Positions 1 through 7,225 are shown, counted from the stretch's first letter. The stretch is DNA of 23,757 nucleotides from Candidatus Poseidonia sp. (GCA_023254365.1 JALRLQ010000020.1:1-23757), one strand, 5' to 3'. Notes: generated by a model from the letters alone, not told the origin. A program made the numbers and translations.

Positions 1-210
1 CATTCGAGCCACCCCACCGGCTTTGCGGATGTCGGCGGGAACCCGTTCCAGCGCCATGACAGCGACGGCTCCGGCGTCTTCGGCCACAGCGGCTTGGTCA
101 GGGTTCACGACGTCCATGATGACACCGCCCTGTTGCATGCGAGCAAAGCCACGCTTGACCAGGCTGCTGCCGTGACGAAGTTGTTCCAAATCCACAGGGT
201 CCCTGCTCAT
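1..210 (-). CDS. pdxS: Pyridoxal 5'-phosphate synthase, PdxS subunit (N-terminal part, cut by window edge)
   Basis: The first 70 residues are visible and reading continues past base 1. PdxS makes pyridoxal 5'-phosphate from ribose 5-phosphate, glyceraldehyde 3-phosphate and ammonia supplied by the glutaminase PdxT (DXP-independent vitamin B6 route, cytosolic). The piece carries the family signature GGVIMDVVN at residues 28-36, where the aspartate corresponds to the sugar-phosphate-binding Asp of the family. It also carries the near-invariant run [20 protein letters not shown] at residues 51-70. The ATG at 208-210 matches the usual PdxS N-terminus. No clear Shine-Dalgarno precedes it, so a leaderless transcript is possible. 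It lies 116 bases downstream of the ferredoxin gene on the same strand. The Schiff-base lysine and the rest of the barrel lie outside the window, and PdxT is not visible. The identification is secure. Confidence 0.95.
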   Translation of the reverse strand, partial: MSRDPVDLEQLRHGSSLVKRGFARMQQGGVIMDVVNPDQAAVAEDAGAVAVMALERVPADIRKAGGVARM

Positions 211-304
211 GGTGTTGGCTGTCACCGTTCCTTCAAGAAGGTTGGTTCTTTGCTTGCTGTGTCCCGCAAAACGGGGCCTCTGGCTTTCGCTCGCACTGTT
301 TCGT

Positions 305-316
305 CGGGCCGGCCCG
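305..316. repeat. 12-bp perfect GC palindrome between ferredoxin and pdxS
   Basis: The sequence cgggccggcccg is its own reverse complement. It begins 10 bases beyond the ferredoxin stop codon on the minus strand. It could form a short hairpin in the ferredoxin transcript or serve as a protein-binding palindrome. No U-rich tract follows it, so it does not look like a classical terminator. The function is unknown. Confidence 0.35.
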
Positions 317-326
317 CTGGCGGTTC

Positions 327-602
327 TCAGTCGGCGAGGACGGGGGAATCGCCTTCGGCGATGTCGGCGTCCACGGCTTCTTCGGCGTTCCGCTCGATCC
401 ATGCTTCTTCTTCAGCAGGAACATCGGTGTCGGCGAAAATGGCGTCCACAGGGCACTCGGGCACGCAAGCACCGCAGTCGATGCACTCATCGGGGTCAAT
501 GATCAAGTAGGTGTCGGCCTCACGGAAGGCCTCGACGGGGCAGACTGCAACGCATTCCTGGTATTTGTGGTCAACGCAAGCAGATGTAACGACGTGTGGC
601 AT
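327..602 (-). CDS. Seven-iron-type ferredoxin ([3Fe-4S]/[4Fe-4S])
   Basis: This is a 91-residue soluble electron carrier of the bacterial-type 7Fe/8Fe ferredoxin family. The first cluster motif has Cys9, Cys17 and Cys21 followed by Pro, with His12 where an 8Fe ferredoxin would have its second cysteine. The second motif, [12 protein letters not shown], runs from residue 40 to 51. In Azotobacter FdI-type proteins the equivalent second cysteine is not a cluster ligand and the first site holds [3Fe-4S], so this pattern fits one [3Fe-4S] and one [4Fe-4S] cluster. The tail after residue 60 is acidic, as in FdI relatives. A good ribosome-binding site (GGAGG, 7-base spacing) precedes the ATG. The gene lies between a surface-protein gene upstream and pdxS downstream, all on the minus strand. 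The redox partners cannot be told from the sequence. Confidence 0.93.
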   Translation of the reverse strand: MPHVVTSACVDHKYQECVAVCPVEAFREADTYLIIDPDECIDCGACVPECPVDAIFADTDVPAEEEAWIERNAEEAVDADIAEGDSPVLAD

Positions 603-722
603 GGGATTTCCTCCATTCTCTTCTGGGTTGAAGGCCTACTTAATTGCTTGTCATCTGAAAAACGGAGAGGTCTTCGAGGGACATCTTGGATTTCTTCATA
701 CCACCGAACGAGGGTATCCCCG

Positions 723-2936
723 TCATGGGTCTTCTTCTTCGACCGGAACGAACACTTTGTTGAGCGCAACAGTGCGTTCACCTCTCTTCTGTCGCAACAT
801 CAACCACACGACACCCACCGTTCCAAGGACGACGGACAAGCCAAGAACAAGGAGGGTTTGCCTTCCTAAGCTACTGGAGTCAAGGGTTTCCTCATCAATT
901 TCATCGGATTGGTTCACCGTTTGGTTGGTGGTTGTTGATGCGTTGGTCACTCCGTTGGGTGTGGTATCACAGGCATCGGGGAGGCCGTCTTGGTCGGCAT
1001 CCAATGCATCGTCTGCGTTCGGGCAGATGTCCATGGTGTCCGCCACACCGTCTCCGTCGCTGTCGATCAGGTCGTCACAGGCGTCCGGTATGCCGTCGCT
1101 GTCGTTATCCTGGTTGTCGTTTTCTCCCGGGCACAGGTCATCGTTGTTCCCCACCCCGTCGCCATCATCATCGATGAGTGGGTCGCAACCGTCAGGAATT
1201 CCATCCTGGTCTTGGTCTTCAGCATCGTCGTGGCCTTGACAGATATCCAAAGCGTCTTCGACGCCATCTGCGTCCCGATCAACGAACCCATCACAGGCAT
1301 CGGGCACGCCATCGCTGTCAACATCGACATTGTCATCACCGAGCAGACACCGGTCAAACGGATCGAGCACAGCATCACCATCGGTGTCATCAACGCAGCC
1401 GTCACCGTTGCGATCCCAACCCCAAGCTTCCTCCGTTGGGCAGAGGTCCGTCCAATGCTCAAGATAGTCTCCGGGTATCAACGTCCTCCCGTTGAGTGAC
1501 GGGTGACTCGCAGGGATGTGGGTTGCTTTGAAAATTTGATTCAAGGTTGTTCCAGCCCGCATTCCGTCGGGTATGGTCTGGCTTTGATTGTATGCGCCGT
1601 TCGAACCGGTTGGATTGATGTACGTCCAAACAACATTCCCGTTTTCGTCCACTTCGTACAAGGTTCCCTTGGTTCCGTGCGTCACCAAGAGATGGCCGTT
1701 ACTCAAGGCATCCACGCCAGAAATGGAACCGGAATACATCGCTTCACCCATGTCCCACGTCCATGAGGATGTTGAGGGTCCGAACGTCCCGTTTTCTTCG
1801 AGCACGTAGGTGTCGTTAACGGTGGGTGGAACGATGATTTCAACCGAAGAGTAGGATGGATAGCGGCCGTTTCCGTTGTTGAAGATGGACAAGGCTCCCG
1901 CCATCGGGTGCCCGTCTTGAATCCAATTGACATCATGCTGACCGAACAACTGCTGGTCTGATGAGAGGCCTTTTCCGTACACTTGGGGGTTGCCCCAACG
2001 GTAGAGAATGTCGCCCCCCTTGCCCCATCGACCACCTGAATGTCCTGCGGCTTCTTCAATGGTGGTGCTGTGGTCAATGATGTAGATTTCATGCATGCTC
2101 CTGCAGGAGATGGCGATTTGGTCAAGGTCAGCGTTGTAATCGATGCCGTTGCAGTGCATCCAGTCTGCACGGCCAGCAGCGTTTCCTGAGCCACCTACGT
2201 AGTTGATGTTGAGCCGTTCGGGGTGGTCGGCCACAACACCGTAGTTGTCTTTGCTCGGGTCGTAATCTTGGATGAGGTGATCCCAAGCATGCCACTTCCA
2301 AACGATGTTGGCATCGTCGTTGCCGACCGGTTCAATCTCGATGATGTGGTCAGGCCAAACGTGCCATTCTTCACCGGGAGAGTCGCTGGCAATTTCTGGA
2401 TTCCTTCCTGCTTGAATGGACTCTTCTTGGGTTCGCTCTTCCCACGCAATCAACAGAATGTTCCCGTTGGGCATGGGTTCGATATCGTGGTGGCTGATAT
2501 GAGTGGCTCCGTTGTATTCCCACGACCATTCAAGGGTGCCGTCCCAAGAGATTCGCTCCAATTTCCCACTCGTCCCTCCTCCCGAAAAATTCCCCACAGC
2601 GGTGCTTGCCGTGTTGGCCGTCCGCAGCAGGGAGCCATCGGAGAGCAAGTATGCGGAAAGGGCCGGTCGATGGTTTCCAGGCGACACCCATTCGTGTATC
2701 CAGCGTCCCTCGTGATCGATGAGATAAGTGGTGTTTCCCGGCATGGGGGCGAACAGTGTGTAGCCCGTCGTGGCGTTGCCGTTGCAGAAAACGACTCCCA
2801 TCGTCCAATTCACGCGGTCGGCACTGCACGAGGGTGGCGTGTTGATGGGTTCGTCCGGTTCGGTACCCGTGGTAGCGGGAAGGAGAGAGATGAACATGAG
2901 CGTGGCCAAGAACACCGCAATGTGTGGGGGTCGCAT
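723..2936 (-). CDS. Secreted, membrane-anchored arylsulfotransferase-like protein with thrombospondin type 3 repeats
   Basis: The protein has 737 residues in four parts. Residues 1-25 are a signal peptide. Residues 40-490 form a repeated WxW/NG beta-propeller-like region with the arylsulfotransferase (ASST, PF05935/PF14269) hallmarks HHDIEPMPNGNILLIAWEE near 149-167 and QHDVNWIQDG with FNNG near 333-355. Residues 500-660 hold tandem aspartate-rich DxDxDG repeats spaced by Cys pairs, typical of thrombospondin type 3 calcium-binding repeats. A Thr/Asn-rich stalk is followed by one transmembrane helix at about 693-714 and a basic then acidic cytoplasmic tail. ASST enzymes transfer sulfate from aryl sulfates, but many archaeal members have no proven activity, so the substrate is unknown. 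The topology places the whole catalytic part outside the cell. A GGAG-type site precedes the ATG, which starts 6 bases after the upstream DUF54-type gene ends, so the two are probably co-transcribed. Confidence 0.8.
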   Translation of the reverse strand: MRPPHIAVFLATLMFISLLPATTGTEPDEPINTPPSCSADRVNWTMGVVFCNGNATTGYTLFAPMPGNTTYLIDHEGRWIHEWVSPGNHRPALSAYLLSDGSLLRTANTASTAVGNFSGGGTSGKLERISWDGTLEWSWEYNGATHISHHDIEPMPNGNILLIAWEERTQEESIQAGRNPEIASDSPGEEWHVWPDHIIEIEPVGNDDANIVWKWHAWDHLIQDYDPSKDNYGVVADHPERLNINYVGGSGNAAGRADWMHCNGIDYNADLDQIAISCRSMHEIYIIDHSTTIEEAAGHSGGRWGKGGDILYRWGNPQVYGKGLSSDQQLFGQHDVNWIQDGHPMAGALSIFNNGNGRYPSYSSVEIIVPPTVNDTYVLEENGTFGPSTSSWTWDMGEAMYSGSISGVDALSNGHLLVTHGTKGTLYEVDENGNVVWTYINPTGSNGAYNQSQTIPDGMRAGTTLNQIFKATHIPASHPSLNGRTLIPGDYLEHWTDLCPTEEAWGWDRNGDGCVDDTDGDAVLDPFDRCLLGDDNVDVDSDGVPDACDGFVDRDADGVEDALDICQGHDDAEDQDQDGIPDGCDPLIDDDGDGVGNNDDLCPGENDNQDNDSDGIPDACDDLIDSDGDGVADTMDICPNADDALDADQDGLPDACDTTPNGVTNASTTTNQTVNQSDEIDEETLDSSSLGRQTLLVLGLSVVLGTVGVVWLMLRQKRGERTVALNKVFVPVEEEDP

Positions 2937-2942
2937 GCTCGG

Positions 2943-3416
2943 TCACTCCTCAGCGTGTGCGAGACCGATGGCCTGTTGAATGGTTTCAGTGATTTGTTCC
3001 AATGCTGGTTTGCCGGGGTAGACTTCGAATTTCGCCTGTCCCTTGACATGGCCCGTTCCACTCCCTTTGGCCAGCACAATCTCTCCGTTCACCAGGTTGT
3101 CGAGAACCAATCGAAAATGAACGACATGGTCCTCGTCGAGTCGCTCGGGTAGTGTTTCCAAAACGGTGTTGAGTGCGTCACTGCCCAAGCGAGCGAGCGA
3201 GGAAAGCGCCTTCCGTTTCTTGCTGGTCTTGGCCTCGACGAGCATCAGAACGGGGCCGTGGTACGAAGTGCTTTGATCCAGTTGCACATCCTCCTCGTCC
3301 CCAATCAGCCACGCCATCGCATCAGCGATGGCATCGGTGTTTGAGAGGGCGCTGCCGGTCGCCCGCCATGTGATTCGATGGAGCCCCACGGTACAGGCCT
3401 CGCGTCTTTGGGTCAT
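2943..3416 (-). CDS. DUF54/PF01877-type predicted RNA-binding, exosome-associated protein
   Basis: The product has 157 residues. Its layout matches the archaeal COG1325/PF01877 family, predicted RNA-binding proteins linked to the exosome. It has an N-terminal strand (VGLHRITWRATG), then the family's HG-containing segment (YHGPVLMLVEAKTSKKRKA, about residues 53-70), a helical middle, and a C-terminal HFRLVLDNLVNGEIVLAKG followed by the VKGQAKFEVYPG strand. No catalytic residues are expected. I start it at the ATG at 3414-3416. A TTG at 3453-3455 with a GGAG sequence 5 bases upstream would add 13 residues and is a real alternative. It is divergent from the S3Ae gene and shares its 5' region, consistent with a role in RNA or ribosome metabolism. 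The family assignment is from recognised pattern and is moderately certain. Confidence 0.65.
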   Translation of the reverse strand: MTQRREACTVGLHRITWRATGSALSNTDAIADAMAWLIGDEEDVQLDQSTSYHGPVLMLVEAKTSKKRKALSSLARLGSDALNTVLETLPERLDEDHVVHFRLVLDNLVNGEIVLAKGSGTGHVKGQAKFEVYPGKPALEQITETIQQAIGLAHAEE

Positions 3417-3464
3417 GAGGTTGCCGAAAACGCATCTTGGCCTTCCAACTTTCAATGAGGCTCC

Positions 3465-3473
3465 TTCAAATAG
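3465..3473. promoter_or_regulatory. Candidate archaeal TATA-like element in the DUF54/S3Ae divergent region
   Basis: The A/T-rich stretch ttcaaatag lies in an otherwise GC-rich 119-base divergent spacer. It is about 63 bases before the S3Ae ATG. If it is a TATA box, transcription of S3Ae would begin near 3490-3500. No clear BRE is visible. This is suggestive only. Confidence 0.2.
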
Positions 3474-3535
3474 GGGAGGTTTGTCGCAAGTCTACTGGTG
3501 GGGTAGTCCCCTCAAGACACACCGAGTGGATTGAC

Positions 3536-4513
3536 ATGGCGAAGAAAGTGAGTGCAAAGGCACGCGCAGCAGCGCGTAAACAACGTGACAAGTGGAAGAT
3601 GAAGCGATGGTACGCCATCCGTGCTCCCCGTCACCCGTGGAACTTCAAACGCATTGGCGAGACCCTCGGTGAGACCGATGAGCATATCATCGGTCGCGTC
3701 TACGAAATGACCCAACAACAATTTGACGGCAACTTCTCCAAGATGCATGTCGTCATGCGCTTCCGAGTGACGGAGTGCGTAGGACAAGATGCTTTGACCG
3801 TGTTCATCGGCCATCACCATCAGACCGACCACATCCGACGTCAAATTCGTCGGTACCGTGGAAAGATCGACGATGTGGTCGATGTGGTGACCACCGACGG
3901 TTACCTCGTTCGAATGAAGCCGTTGATCATCACCCAACAGCGCGTGCAGACCTCGGTCAAGAAGGACATGCGAGGGCGCGCTCGAGAAATCATCGTCGCC
4001 TTTGCTGCGAAGAACACCTACGCCGACGTGCAAATGGCCCTTCTCGACGGCAAGCTCGAGGAATCCATCGAAAAGGGTGTCAAATCCATCTATCCGGTCC
4101 GCTCGGTGGCCATTCGCAAGAGCCAATTGCTGCAAGAGGGTGTTGTTCCGTCCTTTGGGCCAACCCTGGATGAGATTCACGCTGAAGAAGCCCGTGTCGC
4201 TGCAGAATTGAAGGCCAAGAAGAAGGCTGCTCTCGAAGCAGCCATGGCTGAAGAAGCTGCAGAAGAAGCAGATATCGCTCAGGCCGACGACGAAGGAGAC
4301 GATGATGTTTCATCCGATGAACCAAAAGCTGAGCATGAGGCTGTTGAAGAAATCGCTGAAGCAGCAGACGGTGAAGAAGAACCATCCCCATCTCAAGAAG
4401 CCTCGGCAGATTACGACTCCATGACGGTGTCTGAATTGAAAGAACTTCTCAAGGCCGCAGGAAAACCCGTGTCTGGAAAGAAGGCTGACCTCGTCGCACG
4501 TCTGCAGGAATAG
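3536..4513 (+). CDS. rps3ae: 30S ribosomal protein S3Ae (eS1) with acidic linker and C-terminal SAP domain
   Basis: This 325-residue protein has an S3Ae/eS1 core at about residues 1-215. It is recognised from the basic N-terminus, the KDKWKMKRWY-like motif near 17-26, VYEMTQQQF near 55-63, the HIRRQIRRYRGKIDDVVDV segment near 99-117, and YPVRSVAIRKSQLL near 186-199. Typical archaeal S3Ae proteins end soon after this. Here the chain continues through an Ala/Glu/Lys coiled segment (215-246) and a very acidic low-complexity linker (247-290). It ends with a SAP domain (about 292-325: MTVSELKELLKAAGKPVSGK and following), a helix-extended-helix fold known for DNA or RNA binding. The ATG at 3536 is chosen because the basic MAKKVSAKAR start fits the family. 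Upstream in-frame codons would add non-homologous residues. The SAP fusion is the odd feature and may give the small subunit an extra nucleic-acid contact (inference). Confidence 0.93.
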   Translation: MAKKVSAKARAAARKQRDKWKMKRWYAIRAPRHPWNFKRIGETLGETDEHIIGRVYEMTQQQFDGNFSKMHVVMRFRVTECVGQDALTVFIGHHHQTDHIRRQIRRYRGKIDDVVDVVTTDGYLVRMKPLIITQQRVQTSVKKDMRGRAREIIVAFAAKNTYADVQMALLDGKLEESIEKGVKSIYPVRSVAIRKSQLLQEGVVPSFGPTLDEIHAEEARVAAELKAKKKAALEAAMAEEAAEEADIAQADDEGDDDVSSDEPKAEHEAVEEIAEAADGEEEPSPSQEASADYDSMTVSELKELLKAAGKPVSGKKADLVARLQE

Positions 4514-4524
4514 ATGCCTCAGCG

Positions 4525-4541
4525 ACCATCGCATTGATGGT
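4525..4541 (+). terminator. Hairpin followed by pyrimidine tract after S3Ae
   Basis: Here accatc pairs perfectly with gatggt across a 5-base loop, followed at once by tccctccc. It starts 11 bases after the S3Ae stop and 38 bases before the next gene's ATG. It may attenuate or end the highly expressed ribosomal transcript. The tract is C-rich rather than U-rich, so the call is tentative. Confidence 0.3.
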
Positions 4542-4562
4542 TCCCTCCCGACAGGCGGTGCC

Positions 4563-5507
4563 ATGAGCACGCGTTCTGCGGTTGTCCTCGTGCTCTGCAT
4601 GTTGCTGACGGGGTGCACCTCACCCGGTAGGGAGGACACTTTTGTTGTTGAGCAAGAGGTGGATGATGGGTTGCTGTGCAATGGTTTGTCGGTCTTGTGT
4701 GATCGGTCCTACGATAACGTGACCTTCCCCGAAACACACAACGCTTTTGCAACCCACGAGGACGGTATTTTCTACCCTGCCAGCAATCACCGGACAGGGT
4801 TGGATGCACAATGGGAGGCTGGCATTCGTGCGTTCATGCTCGACACGCACTACCTTGATTCGTCAAATCCAAGTTCAAGCGGGGTTCGATTTTGTCACGG
4901 GAGTGGTGGCGGGGCCATCAGTCCCTGTGTCTACGGGAGTGTGAACGCAGTGACATGGCTGAGCGAGCTCAATCAACACATGGCTGAAGCACCATCGGAC
5001 GTCGTCACGTTGCTGATTGAAAACTATGTTGAAGCCGACGATTTGGTCGCTGTTTTGGAAGAGGCAGGTCTTATGGAAATGGCGTATGTACACACGTTGA
5101 ATGAACCCTGGCCAACCCTTCGTGAACTCGTCGAACAGAACCAACGAATGGTGTTGTTCTGGGAGCAGGCAGGCGATACCGGTCATCCGTACTTTCATGA
5201 CTTCCTAACATTCAGTTGGACAACCGACTATGCTGAGGAGAGCAAAGAGGAGATGGATTGTGCTCCTCACCGTGGCGATGCAACACAAGTTGTCTTTCAC
5301 ATGAATAACTGGCTGAGTGGGCCGTTGGGATTGTCGAGTCCAAACAACGCTGAGGAGACAAACGACCCCGCTTTTCTCATCGAACGAGCAACCGAATGCT
5401 TCGACATGCACGGCAAGCGCCCCACGTTCATCGCCGTTGATTGGTGGGAGGATGGCGATGTCGTTGCTGCTGCCTTGGCCGTGAATCAATTGGAATTATC
5501 TCTCTGA
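4563..5507 (+). CDS. PI-PLC-like phosphodiesterase lipoprotein
   Basis: The 314-residue product begins with a lipoprotein signal: a hydrophobic stretch and the lipobox LLTGC with Cys18 as the predicted lipid-attachment residue. The mature part resembles the PLC-like phosphodiesterase TIM-barrel superfamily (PI-PLC X-domain type). ETHNAFA (His59) matches the first catalytic histidine motif, RAFMLDTHY (about 89-97) matches the second-strand acidic motif, and FCHG (His112) matches the second histidine. Paired cysteines (for example 39/46 and 111/122) suggest disulfides outside the cell. Members cleave phosphodiesters of phosphoinositides or related headgroups, and the real substrate here is unknown. 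The gene starts 49 bases after S3Ae on the same strand but shares no obvious function with it. Its start is fixed by the signal peptide. Confidence 0.75.
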   Translation: MSTRSAVVLVLCMLLTGCTSPGREDTFVVEQEVDDGLLCNGLSVLCDRSYDNVTFPETHNAFATHEDGIFYPASNHRTGLDAQWEAGIRAFMLDTHYLDSSNPSSSGVRFCHGSGGGAISPCVYGSVNAVTWLSELNQHMAEAPSDVVTLLIENYVEADDLVAVLEEAGLMEMAYVHTLNEPWPTLRELVEQNQRMVLFWEQAGDTGHPYFHDFLTFSWTTDYAEESKEEMDCAPHRGDATQVVFHMNNWLSGPLGLSSPNNAEETNDPAFLIERATECFDMHGKRPTFIAVDWWEDGDVVAAALAVNQLELSL

Positions 5508-5557
5508 CGCGCTAAATCGCCGCAGAATTGACATGCAGACCAAGCGAGGGATGTTCC

Positions 5558-6340
5558 ATGCGGCTCGGCGTCATCGGGGGCACAGGTCTCATCCAAATGG
5601 ATCTCGGTGTGCGTCTTGAAACGGTTGATGGTACCTTGTTGCGAACATCCGACGTGACGGTAGAGACACCGTACGGGCCCGTCCCTCTCCGCTGCTTCAC
5701 GTGTGAGGTCGGCGGCCGGGACGTCGAACTGATTTTCCTTCAGCGTCATCATAGCGCATCAGGCCACGGTTGCCCGCCTCATGCCATCAATCACCGTGCC
5801 AACATGACGGCATTGAACGGTGCTGATGTGGACGCCATTGTTTCGGTGTGCTCGGTTGGAGCTGTGGCGGCTACGTTCCCGCCAGGGAAGGTCGGATTGG
5901 CCGAGCAATACATCGATTTTACCGGGGTTGCCACGACCTTTCACGACCAAGAATCCGTGTTTACTTCGGTCACCGAACCGTTTGATGAGGCCTTGAACGA
6001 GCGCCTTGAAGACGTGCTTCGAGCAGCACAAGGGTTTGATGGAAACGAACCCATGAGGTACACCTACTGGTTGACCCAAGGACCTCAATTTGAAACTGGG
6101 GCTGAAGTTGATGCCATCGAACGGCTGGGCGGCGATATGTTGGGAATGACCATGCCCCGTGAGGCGAAACTCGCACGGGAATTGGACATCCCGTACGCCG
6201 CCGTGTGTATTTCTTCCAACTGGGCCGCAGGGCGAGACCCCGAAGACGGCTCCAAAGACTTGGATCACGCTTCCGTTTCAGCCCAAGCCAACGACCGGCT
6301 TGAACCTGTTTGGGCCTGCATCGTGTCCCTCATGTCGTAG
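5558..6340 (+). CDS. S-methyl-5'-thioadenosine/thioinosine phosphorylase family protein
   Basis: The 260-residue product belongs to the trimeric purine nucleoside/MTA phosphorylase family, which splits a (methylthio)purine nucleoside with phosphate. Visible motifs are GVIGGTGL at residues 4-11 (phosphate loop), LQRHHSASGHGCPPHAINHR near 61-80, AVCSVGA-like SVCSVGA near 96-102, GPQFET at 175-180, and GGDMLGMTMPREAKLARELD near 191-210. After the last strand the base-recognition loop reads SSNWAAG (Asn221) instead of the TDYD of adenine-specific MTA phosphorylases. By family knowledge an Asn there favours 6-oxopurines, so methylthioinosine or another 6-oxo nucleoside is a likely substrate (inference). 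The ATG at 5558 is chosen because of the gagg site 9-10 bases upstream and the family N-terminus. A TTG 30 bases earlier would only add unrelated residues. The MazG-like gene follows 36 bases later. Confidence 0.88.
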   Translation: MRLGVIGGTGLIQMDLGVRLETVDGTLLRTSDVTVETPYGPVPLRCFTCEVGGRDVELIFLQRHHSASGHGCPPHAINHRANMTALNGADVDAIVSVCSVGAVAATFPPGKVGLAEQYIDFTGVATTFHDQESVFTSVTEPFDEALNERLEDVLRAAQGFDGNEPMRYTYWLTQGPQFETGAEVDAIERLGGDMLGMTMPREAKLARELDIPYAAVCISSNWAAGRDPEDGSKDLDHASVSAQANDRLEPVWACIVSLMS

Positions 6341-6376
6341 GCCAAATCTCATGTGCTTCGGTGTTGAGCCGTTGCT

Positions 6377-6745
6377 ATGAAAGGCCGCTCCGTTGACGAT
6401 TGGGTGGAATGCGAACCCCAGAATGAGTGGGAGTCGATGATGAAGAAAATTGCTTTGTTCCACGACAAGCATGATTTTGCAGGCCAAAACGGACACGACA
6501 TGGGTTACCGACTGGCCCTCACCATCGAAGAACTGGGGGAACTCGCTGCTGCGGTCACCAAGGGCAAGCCGCTGGAGGAATGTGCCGAAGAGATGGCCGA
6601 TGTGTTGATTCTCTTAATGGGCCATAGTCTGGCGATGGAACTTGATTTGAAAGCGGCTTTCGAAGCCAAGTACGAGCGCATCATGAAGAGAGAAGCACGC
6701 CAGGGGCGGTTGGGCGTTCGGGTAACGGAATACAAGCCGGAGTGA
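6377..6745 (+). CDS. MazG-like nucleotide pyrophosphohydrolase
   Basis: The product has 122 residues, the usual size of single-domain all-alpha NTP pyrophosphohydrolases. The metal-binding pattern is clear: LTIEELGELAAAVTKGKP (residues 48-65) supplies the ExxE motif, and ECAEEMADVLILLMGHS (about 68-84) supplies the ExxD motif on the next helix. Enzymes of this family hydrolyse (d)NTPs to the monophosphate and pyrophosphate and clean the nucleotide pool, but the exact substrate cannot be read from sequence. No strong ribosome-binding site precedes the ATG. The TGA stop directly abuts the stop codon of the convergent folA gene (combined TGATCA). The neighbourhood with DHFR, thymidylate synthase and a nucleoside phosphorylase supports a role in nucleotide metabolism. 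Confidence 0.85.
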   Translation: MKGRSVDDWVECEPQNEWESMMKKIALFHDKHDFAGQNGHDMGYRLALTIEELGELAAAVTKGKPLEECAEEMADVLILLMGHSLAMELDLKAAFEAKYERIMKREARQGRLGVRVTEYKPE

Positions 6746-7216
6746 TCAAACAATCCAGTGTTGAAACGTCATGGGGTGGTCGTCGTGTTCACCAGCCTCA
6801 ACGTGACGCTCTGATATCAGGTAGAATCCGAGGTGTTCAAACTCAGGAGCATGGGCGTCTGCCCCGTCAACTTGCGTATGAATGACGGTCCGGTGGAGTT
6901 CTTTGGTGTGTTCCAAGAAGAGCGCGTAAATTTCTCCCCCGCCGATGACCATCACGTCTTCATGTTGACTCAGTTCAAGCACCTCGTCAAAAGTCATGGT
7001 TTCAATGCCCTCTGGAGGGGTCTGCCTTGTCATTACCACATTCCGGCGATTGGGCAGCGGCCGCCCGATGCTTTCCCATGTCTTTCTGCCCATCACCACC
7101 GTTTTGTTGAGGGTGATGCGTTTGAAATGTTGCAGGTCGGTGGATTGACGCCATGGCAGTTCACCTTCTCGCCCGATGGCGCCGTGTTCATCGGAAGCGA
7201 AAATCATGGAGAGCAT
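6746..7216 (-). CDS. folA: Dihydrofolate reductase
   Basis: This enzyme reduces dihydrofolate to tetrahydrofolate with NADPH, restoring the cofactor oxidised by thymidylate synthase, whose gene lies directly upstream. The protein is close to bacterial DHFR along its length. It has SMIFASDEHGAIG at the N-terminus, ELPWRQSTDLQHF with the catalytic aspartate, MGRKTWESIGRPLPNRRNVV for cofactor binding, and MVIGGGEIYALFL near residue 90. I start at the ATG at 7214-7216. GAGG within the thyA stop region lies 7 bases upstream of it, and the distance from Met to the AIG motif then equals that of E. coli DHFR. A second ATG at 7220-7222 would add two residues but leaves only one base after the GAGG. 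Translation is probably coupled to thyA. The gene abuts the convergent MazG-like gene with no spacer. Confidence 0.96.
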   Translation of the reverse strand: MLSMIFASDEHGAIGREGELPWRQSTDLQHFKRITLNKTVVMGRKTWESIGRPLPNRRNVVMTRQTPPEGIETMTFDEVLELSQHEDVMVIGGGEIYALFLEHTKELHRTVIHTQVDGADAHAPEFEHLGFYLISERHVEAGEHDDHPMTFQHWIV

Positions 7217-7225
7217 GAACATCCC

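Noticed and set aside
511..1239. Long plus-strand open frame, Ser/Pro/Trp-rich
   Set aside because: It is antisense to the Asp-rich thrombospondin repeats of the surface-protein gene. Its repeats mirror the DxDxDG codons and it has no independent signature.
1000..1440. Possible CRISPR or satellite repeat
   Set aside because: The periodicity is explained by protein repeats. Units are imperfect, of varying spacing, and in frame with the minus-strand gene.
990..1499. Second plus-strand open frame over the same repeats
   Set aside because: Same reason: a shadow of the repetitive coding sequence on the minus strand.
2223..3152. 309-residue plus-strand open frame
   Set aside because: It is antisense to the end of the DUF54-type gene and to the arylsulfotransferase-like gene, both of which have good family motifs. 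This frame has none.
3504..3519. Short hairpin gggg-tagt-cccc in the S3Ae leader as a ribosomal autoregulation site
   Set aside because: The stem is only four base pairs and could arise by chance. There is no further support.
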